64,000 nt of DNA from Dyella mobilis (GTDB lineage Bacteria; Pseudomonadota; Gammaproteobacteria; Xanthomonadales; Rhodanobacteraceae): assembly GCF_016904945.1 (NCBI RefSeq), contig NZ_JADIKF010000038.1, positions 540,241-604,240 of the forward strand, read 5' to 3'. Made by a program: the position numbers and the translations under genes. Below, piece by piece: positions 1-10,057 of the stretch (position 1 is its first letter; each line of letters starts with the position of its first letter). Below the pieces are notes generated by a model. It saw only the letters and a list, made by a program, of their open reading frames with translations. It ran no database searches and was not told the origin of the DNA.

Positions 1-1
1 A

Positions 2-1291
2 CAGGATGGCGACATCCAGATCGCGCTCAACGAAGGGCACCATCCCACCGCCGAATACGTGCGCAAATTGCGCGAGCTGCTGCCGCGCGAATACCCCGGC
101 GTCACCTTCTCGTTCCCGCCGGCGGACATCGTCAGCCAGATCCTCAACTTCGGTTCGCCCGCACCGATCGACCTGCAGATCCGCAGCCCGAACCTGCCGG
201 CCAACTTTGCCTACGCCAATCTTCTGCTCGGCAAGATCAAGCAGATCCCCGGTGTGGTCGACGCACGCATCCAGGAATCGCAGGCCAACCCCGGCTTCAA
301 CGTCAACGTGGATCGCACCCAGGCGCAGCTGCTCGGCATCACCGAGCGCGACGTCACCAACAGCCTGGTGGTGAACCTCGCCGGCTCCAGCCAGGTGGCG
401 CCCACGTTCTGGCTCAATCCGGCCAACGGCGTGTCGTATCCGATCGTGATGCAGACGCCGCAATACGATCTGGACAGCCTGGCGCAGCTGCGCAACCTCC
501 CGATCAACGGTGCCAACGGCCAGCCGCAGGTGCTGGGCGGCTTGGTAACGCTCCAGCGCACCAACACCAATGCCGTGGTCGACCAGTACGACATTCAATC
601 GGTAGTGCAGATCTACGCCGCCACGCAGGATCGCGATCTTGGTGCGGTAGCGGCGGATGTTCAGAAGGTGATCGATGACACCGCCAGCCAGCAACCGAAG
701 GGTTCGCACGTGGTGCTGCTCGGCCAGGTGCAGACCATGAACAGCGCCTTCTCCGGCCTGCTGTTCGGTTTGCTTGGTGCGGTGGTGCTGATCTATTTGC
801 TGATCGTGGTGAACTTCCAATCGTGGAGTGATCCGTTCGTGATCATCACCGCGCTGCCTGCCGCACTGGCCGGCATCGTGTGGATATTGTTTGCCACGCA
901 CACACCCTTGTCGGTGCCTGCGTTGACCGGCGCGATCATGTGCATGGGCGTGGCCACCGCCAACTCCATTCTGGTGGTGAGCTTCTGCCGCGAACGCCTG
1001 GCCGAACACGGCAACGCCACCCTCGCTGCCCTCGAAGCCGGCTTCACCCGCTTCCGTCCCGTGTGCATGACCGCACTCGCCATGATCATCGGCATGGCGC
1101 CGATGGCCCTGGGCCTGGGCGAGGGCGGCGAGCAGAACGCGCCGCTCGGCCGCGCGGTGATCGGCGGCCTCATCTTTGCCACCTGCGCGACGCTGCTGTT
1201 CGTGCCCGTGGTGTTCAGCATCATCCATGGTCGTCACAGCCATGCACCGAAAGAAGCGGACGCTTCCGGAGAACCCAGCTATGTCGTCTGA
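2..1291 (+). CDS. RND efflux transporter permease, C-terminal part (partial)
   Basis: This is the 3' part of an inner-membrane RND pump of the AcrB/hydrophobe-amphiphile type, which uses the proton gradient to export compounds through a tripartite complex. The frame is open from base 2, so the start lies outside the window; 429 codons are present. Roughly the first 240 residues are the second large periplasmic (porter/docking) loop. Five hydrophobic segments follow, consistent with TM8-TM12, including the stretch LTGAIMCMGVATANS and the usual late motif GEGGEQNAPLGRAVIGG. The tail is short and hydrophilic. The next gene starts 11 bases before this stop, so permease, fusion protein and outer-membrane factor are translationally coupled. 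The order permease-MFP-OMF differs from the commoner MFP-first order. The substrate cannot be inferred. Confidence 0.93.
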   Translation, partial: QDGDIQIALNEGHHPTAEYVRKLRELLPREYPGVTFSFPPADIVSQILNFGSPAPIDLQIRSPNLPANFAYANLLLGKIKQIPGVVDARIQESQANPGFNVNVDRTQAQLLGITERDVTNSLVVNLAGSSQVAPTFWLNPANGVSYPIVMQTPQYDLDSLAQLRNLPINGANGQPQVLGGLVTLQRTNTNAVVDQYDIQSVVQIYAATQDRDLGAVAADVQKVIDDTASQQPKGSHVVLLGQVQTMNSAFSGLLFGLLGAVVLIYLLIVVNFQSWSDPFVIITALPAALAGIVWILFATHTPLSVPALTGAIMCMGVATANSILVVSFCRERLAEHGNATLAALEAGFTRFRPVCMTALAMIIGMAPMALGLGEGGEQNAPLGRAVIGGLIFATCATLLFVPVVFSIIHGRHSHAPKEADASGEPSYVV

Positions 1292-2471
1292 AGCCATTAC
1301 TCATGCGCCCCAGAAACTCTCCAAGCGCGGTCTACGCCTGACCGGATTGATCGTGGCGGTGGTGTTGATCGCCATCGTGGTGATCGGCCTGATCACCCGC
1401 GCCTCCCAGGCCAGCAACATCAAGACCTGGACGCAGGAGCAGGCTGTACCCACGGTCAAGCTGGTCACGCCGATGCCCGGCGACAAAGGTCCGGTGCTGG
1501 ATCTTCCCGGCCGGCTGGAAGCGTACGTGCGCGCACCGATCTACGCGCAGGTCAGCGGTTATCTGAAAGACTGGAAAACCGACATCGGCGCACCGGTGAA
1601 AGCCGGCGAGCTGCTCGGCGAAATCTCCACGCCGGAAATCGACCAGCAGTTGCTGCAGGCACGTGCCGATCTCGCCAGCGCGAAAGCGAATGCGGATCTG
1701 GCTGGCATCACCGCCAAGCGCTGGCAGGCGATGCTCGGCAGCGATTCGGTGGCGCAACAGGATGTCGATCAGCGCACCGGCGATTACGCGGCAAAAGTCG
1801 CACAGATGAAAGCCGCGCAAGCCAATGTTGATCGTCTCGAAGCCACCAAGGCATTCGCGCGCCTGATCGCACCGTTCGATGGTGTAGTCACCGCTCGCGA
1901 CACCGACGTGGGCGCCCTGGTCAACACCGGTGGCGGTGCAGGCCAGGAACTGTTCGTGGTGTCGGACATCCACAAGCTGCGCGTATACGTGCAAGTGCCG
2001 CAGGCCTATGGCCCGTCGATCCGTCCCGGCAGCGATGCCGTGCTCGTGGTGCCGGAATATCCCGGCCGCGAATTCCACGCTCAGGTTGTCGCCACCTCCA
2101 ACGCCGTCAACGCCACCTCGGGCACCACGCTGGTGCAGCTGATGGTGGACAACGCCGACAGCAAACTGATGCCCGGCAGCTTCGCCCACGTGCATTTCAG
2201 TCTGCCGGCGGATACGGCGGCATTGCGCGTGCCGGCCAGCTCGTTGATCTTCGACAACGGCGGCCTGCGCGTAGCGACGGTCGACGGCGACAACAAAGTC
2301 GCGTTCAAGAAAGTCAGCATCCTGTTCGACTACGGCAAGTCGGTGGAAATCGGCTCGGGCCTGGAAGCCGGCGATCACGTCATCGACAGCCCGCCGGACG
2401 GCATCAAGAGCGGCGATCAGGTGAAGATCGCCACCGACAACGCAGCGGCCAAGCCCCATGAAAAAGCTTGA
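1281..2471 (+). CDS. RND efflux membrane-fusion (periplasmic adaptor) protein
   Basis: This 396-residue adaptor links the RND permease to the outer-membrane channel. The ATG at 1281 overlaps the permease stop by 11 bases and has GGAGA about 10 bases upstream; the longer open frame from 1176 is unlikely. One N-terminal membrane anchor (residues about 20-40, GLIVAVVLIAIVVIGLI) is followed by a biotinyl-lipoyl half (YAQVSGYLKDW, then GAPVKAGELLGEI), an alpha-hairpin rich in Ala/Gln/Asp, the second lipoyl half (APFDGVVTARDTDVGALV) and beta-barrel plus membrane-proximal domains. This is the complete domain order of the HlyD/AcrA family. The stop overlaps the next start by 14 bases. I see no sign of damage. 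Confidence 0.94.
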   Translation: MSSEAITHAPQKLSKRGLRLTGLIVAVVLIAIVVIGLITRASQASNIKTWTQEQAVPTVKLVTPMPGDKGPVLDLPGRLEAYVRAPIYAQVSGYLKDWKTDIGAPVKAGELLGEISTPEIDQQLLQARADLASAKANADLAGITAKRWQAMLGSDSVAQQDVDQRTGDYAAKVAQMKAAQANVDRLEATKAFARLIAPFDGVVTARDTDVGALVNTGGGAGQELFVVSDIHKLRVYVQVPQAYGPSIRPGSDAVLVVPEYPGREFHAQVVATSNAVNATSGTTLVQLMVDNADSKLMPGSFAHVHFSLPADTAALRVPASSLIFDNGGLRVATVDGDNKVAFKKVSILFDYGKSVEIGSGLEAGDHVIDSPPDGIKSGDQVKIATDNAAAKPHEKA

Positions 2472-3885
2472 GTGGATACTCTGCGCGGCCGTTGCCGCGG
2501 CGTTGAGCGGATGCTCGCTGGCACCGGCCTACAAAACACCGGCCACGCCGCAGGCCAGCGCGTATCGCGATGTCGGTCCGTGGATCTCTGCCGTACCTTC
2601 CGACCAGCTGCCGCGCGATAGTTGGTGGAAGCTTTACGACGACGACCAGCTTGATCAGCTGCAAGCCAGCTTGTTGGCCAACAACACCGATCTCGCCGCG
2701 GCGCTGGCGCATTACCAGCAGGCGCAGGCGTACAGCGCGCAAGCCCGTTCGGAACTGTTCCCGCAGATCGGCGCAGGCGCCGTCGGGCAGCGCCAGCGGC
2801 AGTCGGCCACCGCGCCGCCGTTGCGTAACCCCGCTGCGCCCTCCGACTACGATTCCTACACCGTCGGCGTGCAAGCAAGTTACGAAGTCGATCTGTGGGG
2901 CCAGGTGCGCAACACCGTCGAAGCCGGCCGCGACAATGCGCTGGCTGCGCAAGCCGATCTCGCCTCGGCGCAGCTGAGCCTGCAGGCTCAGCTGGTCGAC
3001 ACCTACGTGCAACTGCGCGGCTACGACCAGCAGATCGCCTTGCTGCAACAAACCATCGAGGCTTATGGGAAAGCCCTGAAGCTCACGCAAACCCTGCATG
3101 CCGGCGGCATCGTCTCCGGGCTGGATGTTTCGCGTGCGCAAACGCAGCTGTCCGATGCGCGCTCGCAATGGTCGCAAGCCTTGGCGCAACGCGCCTTGAT
3201 GCAAGACCAGATCGCCGTGCTGGTAGGCGAGAACGCTTCCACCTTCACGCTGCCGGCGCAAACCACCGCGATTCCCGTGCCGGTGGTACCGGTCGGCGTA
3301 CCGTCCGGCCTGTTGCAACGCCGCCCCGACGTTGCCGCAGCGGAACGCCGCGTAGCCGCCGCCAATGCCGGCATCGGCGTGGCACGCGCAGCATGGTTTC
3401 CATCGCTTACGCTCAACGCGCAAGGCGGTTTCCAAAGCACCGGCTGGGCGAACCTGTTCACCGCGCCCAACCGCATCTGGGCACTCGGCCCGCAGCTTGC
3501 CTACGACCTGTTCGACGGCGGCTACCGCAAGGCCAGCGTCAACGCAGCCAAAGCCAAGACCGACGAAGCCGGCGCCACCTACCGCGGCGTGGTGTTGACT
3601 GCATTCCAGCAAGTGCAGGACAACCTCGCCTTGCTCGATCACCTGGGCACCGCCGGCGTCAACCAGAAAGATGCTTCCGACGCCGCGCAGCACGCGCTGG
3701 ACCTGTCGATGACGCAATACAAACACGGCGCCGTCAGCTACCTCGACGTAGTGCAAGCGCAAACCGTGGCCTTGCAGGAACAACGCGGCCTGCTGCAACT
3801 GGATACCCAGCGCCTGCGCGCCAGCGTGCAGCTGATCCGCGCCCTCGGCGGCGGTTGGTCCACCGATCAGCTTGCGCGCCGATAG
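2458..3885 (+). CDS. NodT-family outer-membrane efflux lipoprotein
   Basis: This 475-residue outer-membrane factor (OprM/NodT type) completes the tripartite pump. A lipoprotein signal is visible: charged MKK, a hydrophobic core and a lipobox ending LSGCSLAP, so Cys19 or so is the acylated residue. It is followed by the family hallmark W(W)KLYDD and by two repeats of the long helical barrel (about residues 60-260 and 270-470), with the conserved RRPDVAAAERR motif opening the second repeat. The length is typical. It starts inside the end of the adaptor gene (14-base overlap) and is the last gene of the operon; a non-coding stretch follows. Confidence 0.94.
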   Translation: MKKLEWILCAAVAAALSGCSLAPAYKTPATPQASAYRDVGPWISAVPSDQLPRDSWWKLYDDDQLDQLQASLLANNTDLAAALAHYQQAQAYSAQARSELFPQIGAGAVGQRQRQSATAPPLRNPAAPSDYDSYTVGVQASYEVDLWGQVRNTVEAGRDNALAAQADLASAQLSLQAQLVDTYVQLRGYDQQIALLQQTIEAYGKALKLTQTLHAGGIVSGLDVSRAQTQLSDARSQWSQALAQRALMQDQIAVLVGENASTFTLPAQTTAIPVPVVPVGVPSGLLQRRPDVAAAERRVAAANAGIGVARAAWFPSLTLNAQGGFQSTGWANLFTAPNRIWALGPQLAYDLFDGGYRKASVNAAKAKTDEAGATYRGVVLTAFQQVQDNLALLDHLGTAGVNQKDASDAAQHALDLSMTQYKHGAVSYLDVVQAQTVALQEQRGLLQLDTQRLRASVQLIRALGGGWSTDQLARR

Positions 3886-3923
3886 GCTTCGTGCGGAAAT
3901 AGCGAAAATTTCGGACATCGCGC

Positions 3924-4106
3924 ATGAGCACCAAGCCCACCACGGACACCACCATCGACAAGGATGACGCCACCGGAGCTCCCAGCCATCCGGGTGGCAT
4001 GCACCGTCCGGGTCACTGCGCGTTGGATACCGAAGACACCGCTGCTCACGACGAAGTACTGCACGACGCCGCCCTGCGCGACTCCTGCCTGCGCGTACCG
4101 CGCTAA
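3924..4106 (+). CDS. Possible small acidic hypothetical protein
   Basis: An open frame of 60 residues starts 39 bases after the efflux operon. It is hydrophilic, rich in Thr, Asp and His (DEVLHDAALRDSC), with two Cys and no signal peptide or membrane segment. The ribosome-binding site is poor (a GGAC 11 bases before the ATG), and the region is GC-rich, where spurious frames are common. It may be a genuine small protein co-transcribed with the pump, but I recognise no family. Another open frame overlaps it (3964-4170) and is equally unproven. Confidence 0.3.
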   Translation: MSTKPTTDTTIDKDDATGAPSHPGGMHRPGHCALDTEDTAAHDEVLHDAALRDSCLRVPR

Positions 4107-4138
4107 CACCAAGCCAAGAACGAAGCCGCGCAAGCTTT

Positions 4139-4201
4139 TCCCCTCTCCCCTCCGGGCGACGCAAAGCTAGTCCCGTGGGAGAGAGGGCAGGGTGAGGGGC
4201 C
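4139..4201. repeat. CTCTCCC-type intergenic palindromic repeat
   Basis: A pyrimidine-rich CCCCTCTCCCCTCC stretch faces a purine-rich GGGAGAGAGGGCAGGGTGAGG stretch about 25 bases later, forming an imperfect inverted repeat. Similar CCCTCTCCC/GGGAGAGGG palindromes occur at 37455-37623 in this window, so this is a dispersed intergenic repeat and not a unique site. No gene is evident between 4107 and 4500 apart from this. Confidence 0.55.
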
Positions 4202-4500
4202 ACTCTTGCGCGACTCTTCCGAAGGAAAGCTTTTCCTTCCCGCTCTTCAGCGACCCCACATCAGCGCACGCCTCAGTGCCGCAAGCGAACCCCCATCCCT
4301 CCAGCGCAAGCACGCACAAAACCTGCCATCGATCCCCTACACGGGTCCCGCGCACTCATTTGATAAATTGGCACCGTCATCAACGCCATCTCTAACCAGG
4401 CAACGTCGATGACCCATGCAGCAATGTGTGGAAGGCGCGGACCGTGAGAGTTACGAGCTCCCACGATCCGCTAACCAAAACCAACTTTCAGGAGTTGATC

Positions 4501-4839
4501 ATGGCTACCCAAGATCATACGGCAGACGCACGCCCATCGGTTCGCAACGAACCCGTTTCAGAATCCTTCCCGTTCGCCAACTACCAGCTCTATCCACTGA
4601 GCCGCACGCAGCAAAAGCGGCTGACCAACAGCGCGCGCATCGCTGGCGTCATCCACGCCACCGGCACCATCGAAGCCTTGCTGGAATACAGCGAAGCCTA
4701 CAAACGCGCACGCATCGGTCGCACCCGCGACCCGATCAGCCCCTGGCCTTTGATCCCGTCAGAAGCCAGCGGCCTGCACGCCGCGCTCTACTACCTGCGC
4801 CAGTACGCCGGCACGCTCCCACCTGAGCCGGGTGGATAA
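4501..4839 (+). CDS. Hypothetical protein, 112 residues
   Basis: The ATG at 4501 is preceded by CAGGAG at a good distance, which favours it over the longer frame starting at 4426. The protein is soluble, with no signal peptide, and has an Arg/Lys-rich middle (LSRTQQKRLTNSARIAGVIHATGTI) predicted to be mostly helical, ending in a Pro/Gly-rich tail. I do not recognise a family. It is monocistronic: 3' of the efflux operon and followed by a long gap before the Rhs gene. Codon use matches the high-GC host, so it looks like a resident gene and not part of the downstream island. Confidence 0.6.
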   Translation: MATQDHTADARPSVRNEPVSESFPFANYQLYPLSRTQQKRLTNSARIAGVIHATGTIEALLEYSEAYKRARIGRTRDPISPWPLIPSEASGLHAALYYLRQYAGTLPPEPGG

Positions 4840-5394
4840 CCCGTACTGCCGCATGATCGTCACCGCGGCACGCCGCGTGAGGAAGGGCGTGCCGCATCTA
4901 AGCGGATAGGTAGGGCTCGCGTCGGCATGACGGCGCGCCGTACGCGTAGCACGCCATGAGACAGGTGTGCTCCACCGTGACAGACAACCAGCGTGACGCA
5001 GCATCGAGACGAGACAGGCTTCATGCTCATCAAGAAGGGTGGCATGGTTCTCTCGACGTGCGGTTTGCGATAGCGTAAAAAGTTATTGGCTAAGGGTGCG
5101 TGCCTTCAGTAAGGCCGTGTGGCTGCCCGTTGATCGGGTGGCACGCGCGAACAAGGATTTGTCAGGGAGCAGTGGGGGTGAGTATCCAAGGAACGCGTCG
5201 CGCTCTTGAGCGCCTTTTCCAAAAGGATGCGTGGCAAAAAGTGGTTGGCAGCGTTCTTGGCGTTCTTCCGTTCGATCAGCCTCAGTCGGTTACACATGGC
5301 GGCTGATCGTCGGGATATCCCGCTTTCTGCGCGCTTACGAGCCATGCCGAGCTTGCTAAGGAATTCCACTTTCAGGGAAAAGGTGAAGGTATCT
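4840..5394. other. Intergenic region before the Rhs gene, with one perfect hairpin
   Basis: No convincing gene is present in these 555 bases. A perfect 10-bp inverted repeat (GCGGCACGCC at 4865-4874 facing 4886-4895) could act as a terminator or a REP-like element for the gene ending at 4839. The frame of the Rhs gene stays open back to 5206, but the sequence there reads as non-protein-like (Arg/Leu-rich). The signal peptide and a ribosome-binding site place the Rhs start at 5395. Confidence 0.5.
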
Positions 5395-8300
5395 ATGCGT
5401 TTGGGTCATGGACGTTTTCCACATTGGATTTATGTTCTCTCGCTTTTTGCAGTCTGGGGCATGCTCGTGCCAACGCACGTGTATGCGCAGGCTTTGACGA
5501 CGACCTATTCACAAGCCTTGGCGGCGTGCCTCTACGTTCCAGATACGCCCGGCTATTCGCATACTTGCCAGTCAAAAACCGTCACGACGCTCTCTTCGTC
5601 GCAGTGCTGGGTGGAACTGTATTGGGACGGGCCGGGCGATCCTCACGTGCAATCACAGGCATGGCAGTATCAGTGCGGAACATCGCCTCTGAATGCCTCT
5701 GACGCCTTGTCAAAAAATTATGGCAACGGAAGCCGTTGCAGCTGCGTGATGGTGGGCGAGCCCATCAACGGGGCTACGGGCAACAGCTTTCATCGCGATG
5801 ATGACTTTGACAGTGGAGCATGGCTGCGATTCAGCCGTTTCTATAACAGCGCCGCCGGTCTGGTGACTACGCCTCTCGGTTCTAACTGGCGTCATACCTA
5901 CAGTCAGATGCTCTACGTATTCGGTAACCCGGCAGCGTCCATGGTGATGCTGCGACCCGACGGGAATCGAGAGGTGTTCAATAAGGTCGGCAACCAGTGG
6001 CAGGCCGAATCCGACAATGCGGACGTGCTTACCGAAACCGACAACGCGAATGGCGTTGCGACGAGTTACACCGTTTTTATCGCATCGCAAAGGACGTATG
6101 AGCTATACGGGGCAAACGGTCTCTTGCAGCAGATCACGGATGCGAGCGGGCAGAGCTTGCGGTTTGCGTACAGCACGCCATCGACGCCCTCATCCGTCGC
6201 GCCAGCGCAGGGGCTTCTGATTTCAGTGACTGATCCCGAAGGCCGGCAGCTTCATCTTGCTTATGACAACGCGTCGAACCTCGTTGCGCTGACCTTGCCC
6301 GATGGCGGGGTCATTAACTACGGTTACGATGCCAACGACAACCTCATCACGGTGGCGTACCCGGATAATTCGAAGAAGCAATATGTCTATAACGAGGCCT
6401 CATTGACGGGTGGTGCCAGTCTACCTGCTGCGATGACGGGAACCGTTGATGAGACGAATACACGTCTGGAAAGTACCTCTTACACGAGTGGTGGTCTCGC
6501 TACTTCTTCTGTATTGGCGGGAGGTGTGGATGCGGTCCAAATCACCTACGGAAGCAATGGCACATCGTCAATTCAGACGTCTTTGGGGCTGGTCGTCGAC
6601 TATGGATATTCGACGACACTAGGGGTCGCGAACATCGCATCGGTGAGTCAGGCTTGCGGCCCGCAATGTAACCAGCCGTGGAAAACGCGCACCTACGACA
6701 CCAACGGCAATCCGCAAACGGCGGTCGACTTCAACGGCAACACCACGGCCACCACCTACAACAGCAATAATCTGTTGACGCAGCAAGTCGATGCGCAAGG
6801 CACGCCCAACCAACGCACCACCACCTTCACCTGGAACACCGCACTACGCGTCCCGCTGACCCGCACCGTGCAGGACGCCAACGGCAACCTCGTCAGCAAT
6901 ACCCAATGGGTCTACACCGCCACCGGCCAAACCCTGGCCCGCTGCGCCATCGATCCGACCAACGCATCTGCGTCCGGCTATAGCTGCAGCGCCACCGGCA
7001 CCGTCCCCGCCGGCGTACGCCGCACCACCGACACCTACTGCACCGCCGTCGACACCGTGCAATGCCCCCTCGTCGGCCTGCTGCTGACGACGACCGGCCC
7101 CCGCACCGACCTCACCCAAACCACCGCCTACAGCTACTACATGGCGAGTAGCGCCGTGAATTGCGGCACCCCCGGCGCCGCCTGCTACCAACCCGGCGAC
7201 CTGCACACCGTCACCGATGCGCTGGGCCACGTCACCACCATCGCCTCCTACGATGCCGATGGCCGCATCACGCGCCTCACCGACGCCAACGGCACCAACA
7301 CCGATCTCACCTATTACCCCCGCGGCTGGCTCAAGACCCGCACCGTCGGCGGTGCCCAGACCAGCTTCACCTACACCGCCTACGGCGCCGTGCAAACCCT
7401 CACCGATCCCGATGGCGTCACCACCACCTACGGCTACGACGCGGCCCATCGGTTGACCAAGATCACCGATGCACTCGGCAACACCATCGCCTACACGCTG
7501 GATGCCGCCGGCGATAAAACCGGTGAGAGTGTCTACGACGCCAGCGGCACCCTGCACAAAAGCCTCACCCGCACCTTCAACCCCCTGGGCCAGCTCACCA
7601 GCGTGGTCGACGGCCTCAACCAGACCGTCTTCAACGCCACCGCCAGCACCAGCTACGACGCCAACGGCAACCTGGTGCAAAGCAGCGATGCCCTGGGCAT
7701 CCAGCGCCAACTCGGCTACGACGCCCTGAACCGCCTGGTGCAAACCCTGGACAACTACAACGGCACCGATACCGCCACCCAGAACACCAAGACCGCCTAC
7801 CAATACGACAGCCTGGACCGCCTCACCCAGGTCACCGACCCCAGCAGCCTCGCCACCATCTATAGCTACGATGGATTGAGCGATGCGACGGGCCAGCAAA
7901 GTCCGGATACCGGCACCACCAGCCGCACTTTCGATGCCGCCGGCAACGTGCTCACCCGCACCGATGCCAAAGGCATCGTGGCAACGAACACCTACGATGC
8001 GTTCGATCGCCTGACCAGCACCAGCTACCCCGACACCACCCAGAACATCACCTACACCTACGACGAGGCCAGCAGCGTCACCGGGTGCAGCAGCTCGAAC
8101 CCCGTCGGCCGCCTGACCCGCATCATCGAAAGCAGCGTGACCACAGCGTACTGCTACGACGCCTGGGGCCGCGTGATCCAGAAACAGATCATCACCGGCA
8201 CCACCACCCACACCGTGGGCTACAGCTACACCGCTGCCGGCCGGCTCAGCGGCATCGTCTCGCCGGACGGCTCACTGGTCAGCTACGCACGCGACGGCGA

Positions 8301-9795
8301 CGGCCGCATCCAAAGCCTCAGCACCACCCCGCCCAACGGCACCGCCACCACCGTCGTCAGCGGCGTCACCTACCAGCCCTTCGGACCGGTCAGCGGCTAC
8401 ACCCTGGGCAATGGCCAGGCCATCACGCGCACGGTCGACGCCAACTACCGCCTCACCGACCTCACCAGCCCGGCGTTTAGCTTGCACGTGGCACGCGATG
8501 CGATGGGCGACATCACTGCCATCGGCAACGCCGCCGGTGCCAATCCGGCGACGGAGACTTACAGCTACGACCCGCTGTACCGCCTCACCGCCGTCACCGA
8601 AGCCAACGGCAGCGTGCTGGAAAGCGTCACCTACAACCAAACGGGCGACCGGCTCAGCAAAACGGGCAGTGGTTTAGATACCGGTACCTACGGCTACACC
8701 CCGAACACGCACCAGCTGGTCACCATCGGCAACTCAACGTTGACGGTCGATGCCAACGGCAACACCACGGCCATGACGCAGGCCGGCAGCACGTATGGCT
8801 TTGGCTACAACGACCGCAATCGCATGGCGGTGGCACAGCTCGGTGGCAGCACCCTGGCGAACTACACCTACGATGCGCTGGGGCAGCGGATACAGAAGGT
8901 GGCGAACGGCCAGACGGAGAGCTACGTCTACAACGAGACGGGGCAGTTACTGGCCGAATACGGCGCGACGAATCGGGACTACCTCTGGATGGACGGTATT
9001 CCGGTGGCCAATATCGATACGTCCGGTGGCAGCAGCACGATGGCGTATGTGACGGCGGATCCGTTGGGGACGCCGAGGGCTATCGCTGATGCCAGCGGCA
9101 ATACGGTGTGGCAGCTGCCGTATCAGGGGAATCCGTGGGCGGAGGTGGCGCCGACGAGTAGTGGGTACACGTACAACTTGCGGTTTGCGGGGCAGTATTA
9201 CGACCTTGAAACAGGCTCGTCGGACAATGGTGCTCGCACCTATGACTCCGCTAGAGGCGGCTTTGATCAACCCGACCCAACCGGATTTGAGGGAGGCATC
9301 GCTCTCTATGCCTATGGAAATAACAGTCCGCTGAGTTTTATTGATCCGCTTGGGCTTTTCCCATTTCGCGCTTCCGCGCCGGCGATTGGGCCGACGAGTC
9401 CGGCTGCGCCGGGTGTCCTGCCGGAGCCGATCGTGCCGCCGAGATCCATTCCTAACCCGGGGCAAGTCGCGAAGGCGTTGATTGGGATATGTATCGAAAA
9501 TCCTGTTCTGTGTACAGCTGCAGCAACTGTAGGAGGGTGTCTGTATCCGACGGCTACAGCCGATTCGTGTGCTGACGAGCCGCATCCGCCGACTGAATGT
9601 CATTCAAATGAGGATCGTTGCGAACAAAATCTGAGGCGCGACATGGAGACGTGCAGTCAGCTTGGTAAGTCGCGTGGAAAGAATGCTTTTAAAATATGCG
9701 AGCAGCAGGCGATGCTGCGTTACGGAAACTGTCTAAGCGAGCGAGATGGAGATGATGGTATCAATGCACCTCTTCCGCCGTGGCGACTTCACTGA
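5395..9795 (+). CDS. Secreted Rhs/YD-repeat polymorphic toxin protein
   Basis: This 1466-residue protein has a signal peptide (about residues 1-31, ending VYAQA), a DUF6531-like opening with CVMVGEPINGATGNSF and GSNWRHTY, and then a long array of YD/RHS repeats of the type GYDANDNL, YDAANRL and TYDAFDRLTSTSYPD. These build the hollow beta-cocoon that encloses a C-terminal effector in this family. The core ends at YAYGNNSPLSFIDPLGL, the usual cleavage/variable junction, and a tip of about 115 residues follows, Cys-rich with the spacing CHSNEDRCEQNLRRDMETC. I cannot assign the tip to a toxin family. The start ATG at 5395 has GAAGG 6 bases upstream. Codon use becomes less GC-rich in the tip. Signal-peptide export argues for Sec-dependent secretion; no VgrG or T6SS gene is nearby. 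The 3' two-thirds of the core is repeated at 12956-14500. Confidence 0.93.
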   Translation: MRLGHGRFPHWIYVLSLFAVWGMLVPTHVYAQALTTTYSQALAACLYVPDTPGYSHTCQSKTVTTLSSSQCWVELYWDGPGDPHVQSQAWQYQCGTSPLNASDALSKNYGNGSRCSCVMVGEPINGATGNSFHRDDDFDSGAWLRFSRFYNSAAGLVTTPLGSNWRHTYSQMLYVFGNPAASMVMLRPDGNREVFNKVGNQWQAESDNADVLTETDNANGVATSYTVFIASQRTYELYGANGLLQQITDASGQSLRFAYSTPSTPSSVAPAQGLLISVTDPEGRQLHLAYDNASNLVALTLPDGGVINYGYDANDNLITVAYPDNSKKQYVYNEASLTGGASLPAAMTGTVDETNTRLESTSYTSGGLATSSVLAGGVDAVQITYGSNGTSSIQTSLGLVVDYGYSTTLGVANIASVSQACGPQCNQPWKTRTYDTNGNPQTAVDFNGNTTATTYNSNNLLTQQVDAQGTPNQRTTTFTWNTALRVPLTRTVQDANGNLVSNTQWVYTATGQTLARCAIDPTNASASGYSCSATGTVPAGVRRTTDTYCTAVDTVQCPLVGLLLTTTGPRTDLTQTTAYSYYMASSAVNCGTPGAACYQPGDLHTVTDALGHVTTIASYDADGRITRLTDANGTNTDLTYYPRGWLKTRTVGGAQTSFTYTAYGAVQTLTDPDGVTTTYGYDAAHRLTKITDALGNTIAYTLDAAGDKTGESVYDASGTLHKSLTRTFNPLGQLTSVVDGLNQTVFNATASTSYDANGNLVQSSDALGIQRQLGYDALNRLVQTLDNYNGTDTATQNTKTAYQYDSLDRLTQVTDPSSLATIYSYDGLSDATGQQSPDTGTTSRTFDAAGNVLTRTDAKGIVATNTYDAFDRLTSTSYPDTTQNITYTYDEASSVTGCSSSNPVGRLTRIIESSVTTAYCYDAWGRVIQKQIITGTTTHTVGYSYTAAGRLSGIVSPDGSLVSYARDGDGRIQSLSTTPPNGTATTVVSGVTYQPFGPVSGYTLGNGQAITRTVDANYRLTDLTSPAFSLHVARDAMGDITAIGNAAGANPATETYSYDPLYRLTAVTEANGSVLESVTYNQTGDRLSKTGSGLDTGTYGYTPNTHQLVTIGNSTLTVDANGNTTAMTQAGSTYGFGYNDRNRMAVAQLGGSTLANYTYDALGQRIQKVANGQTESYVYNETGQLLAEYGATNRDYLWMDGIPVANIDTSGGSSTMAYVTADPLGTPRAIADASGNTVWQLPYQGNPWAEVAPTSSGYTYNLRFAGQYYDLETGSSDNGARTYDSARGGFDQPDPTGFEGGIALYAYGNNSPLSFIDPLGLFPFRASAPAIGPTSPAAPGVLPEPIVPPRSIPNPGQVAKALIGICIENPVLCTAAATVGGCLYPTATADSCADEPHPPTECHSNEDRCEQNLRRDMETCSQLGKSRGKNAFKICEQQAMLRYGNCLSERDGDDGINAPLPPWRLH

Positions 9796-10057
9796 GTACA
9801 CAGTTATGACTAACAAAAAAACACGTCGTGCGGTCTTGGTATCTATTGAGCAAGAAGATGGTCGAATAAGGATTCGTCTCGATGACGTGGAAGGTGAGGA
9901 GGGGTCTAAGAACTGGGTGCGGAAAGAGCATGTGACAAACAAAACATATGATGAAAATGTTGTGCGAGAGATGGCCATTGATGAGGCGGAGTTCGCGGAC
10001 TTCGGTATGTATATTTTTGCGAGGCTCAGCGCATTTTTATCAATGGGGGAGTGTTGA
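9746..10057 (+). CDS. Candidate immunity protein for the Rhs tip
   Basis: This up to 103-residue protein overlaps the Rhs stop by 50 bases in another frame, the coupled arrangement usual for toxin and immunity genes. It has no signal peptide, a basic N-terminus, and an acidic body (EQEDGRIRIRLDDVEGEEG, then REMAIDEAEFADF) suited to binding a basic toxin domain. The true start is unclear: ATGs at 9746, 9752, 9764 and 9806 are in frame, and the one at 9764 has GGAG 12 bases upstream. Its low GC contrasts with the Rhs core. The immunity function is inferred from position only; I recognise no Pfam family. Confidence 0.6.
   Translation: MEMMVSMHLFRRGDFTEYTVMTNKKTRRAVLVSIEQEDGRIRIRLDDVEGEEGSKNWVRKEHVTNKTYDENVVREMAIDEAEFADFGMYIFARLSAFLSMGEC

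Noticed and set aside
5206-5394. Rhs start at 5206
   Set aside because: The added 63 residues precede a normal signal peptide and lack protein-like features; the ATG at 5395 has a good ribosome-binding site.
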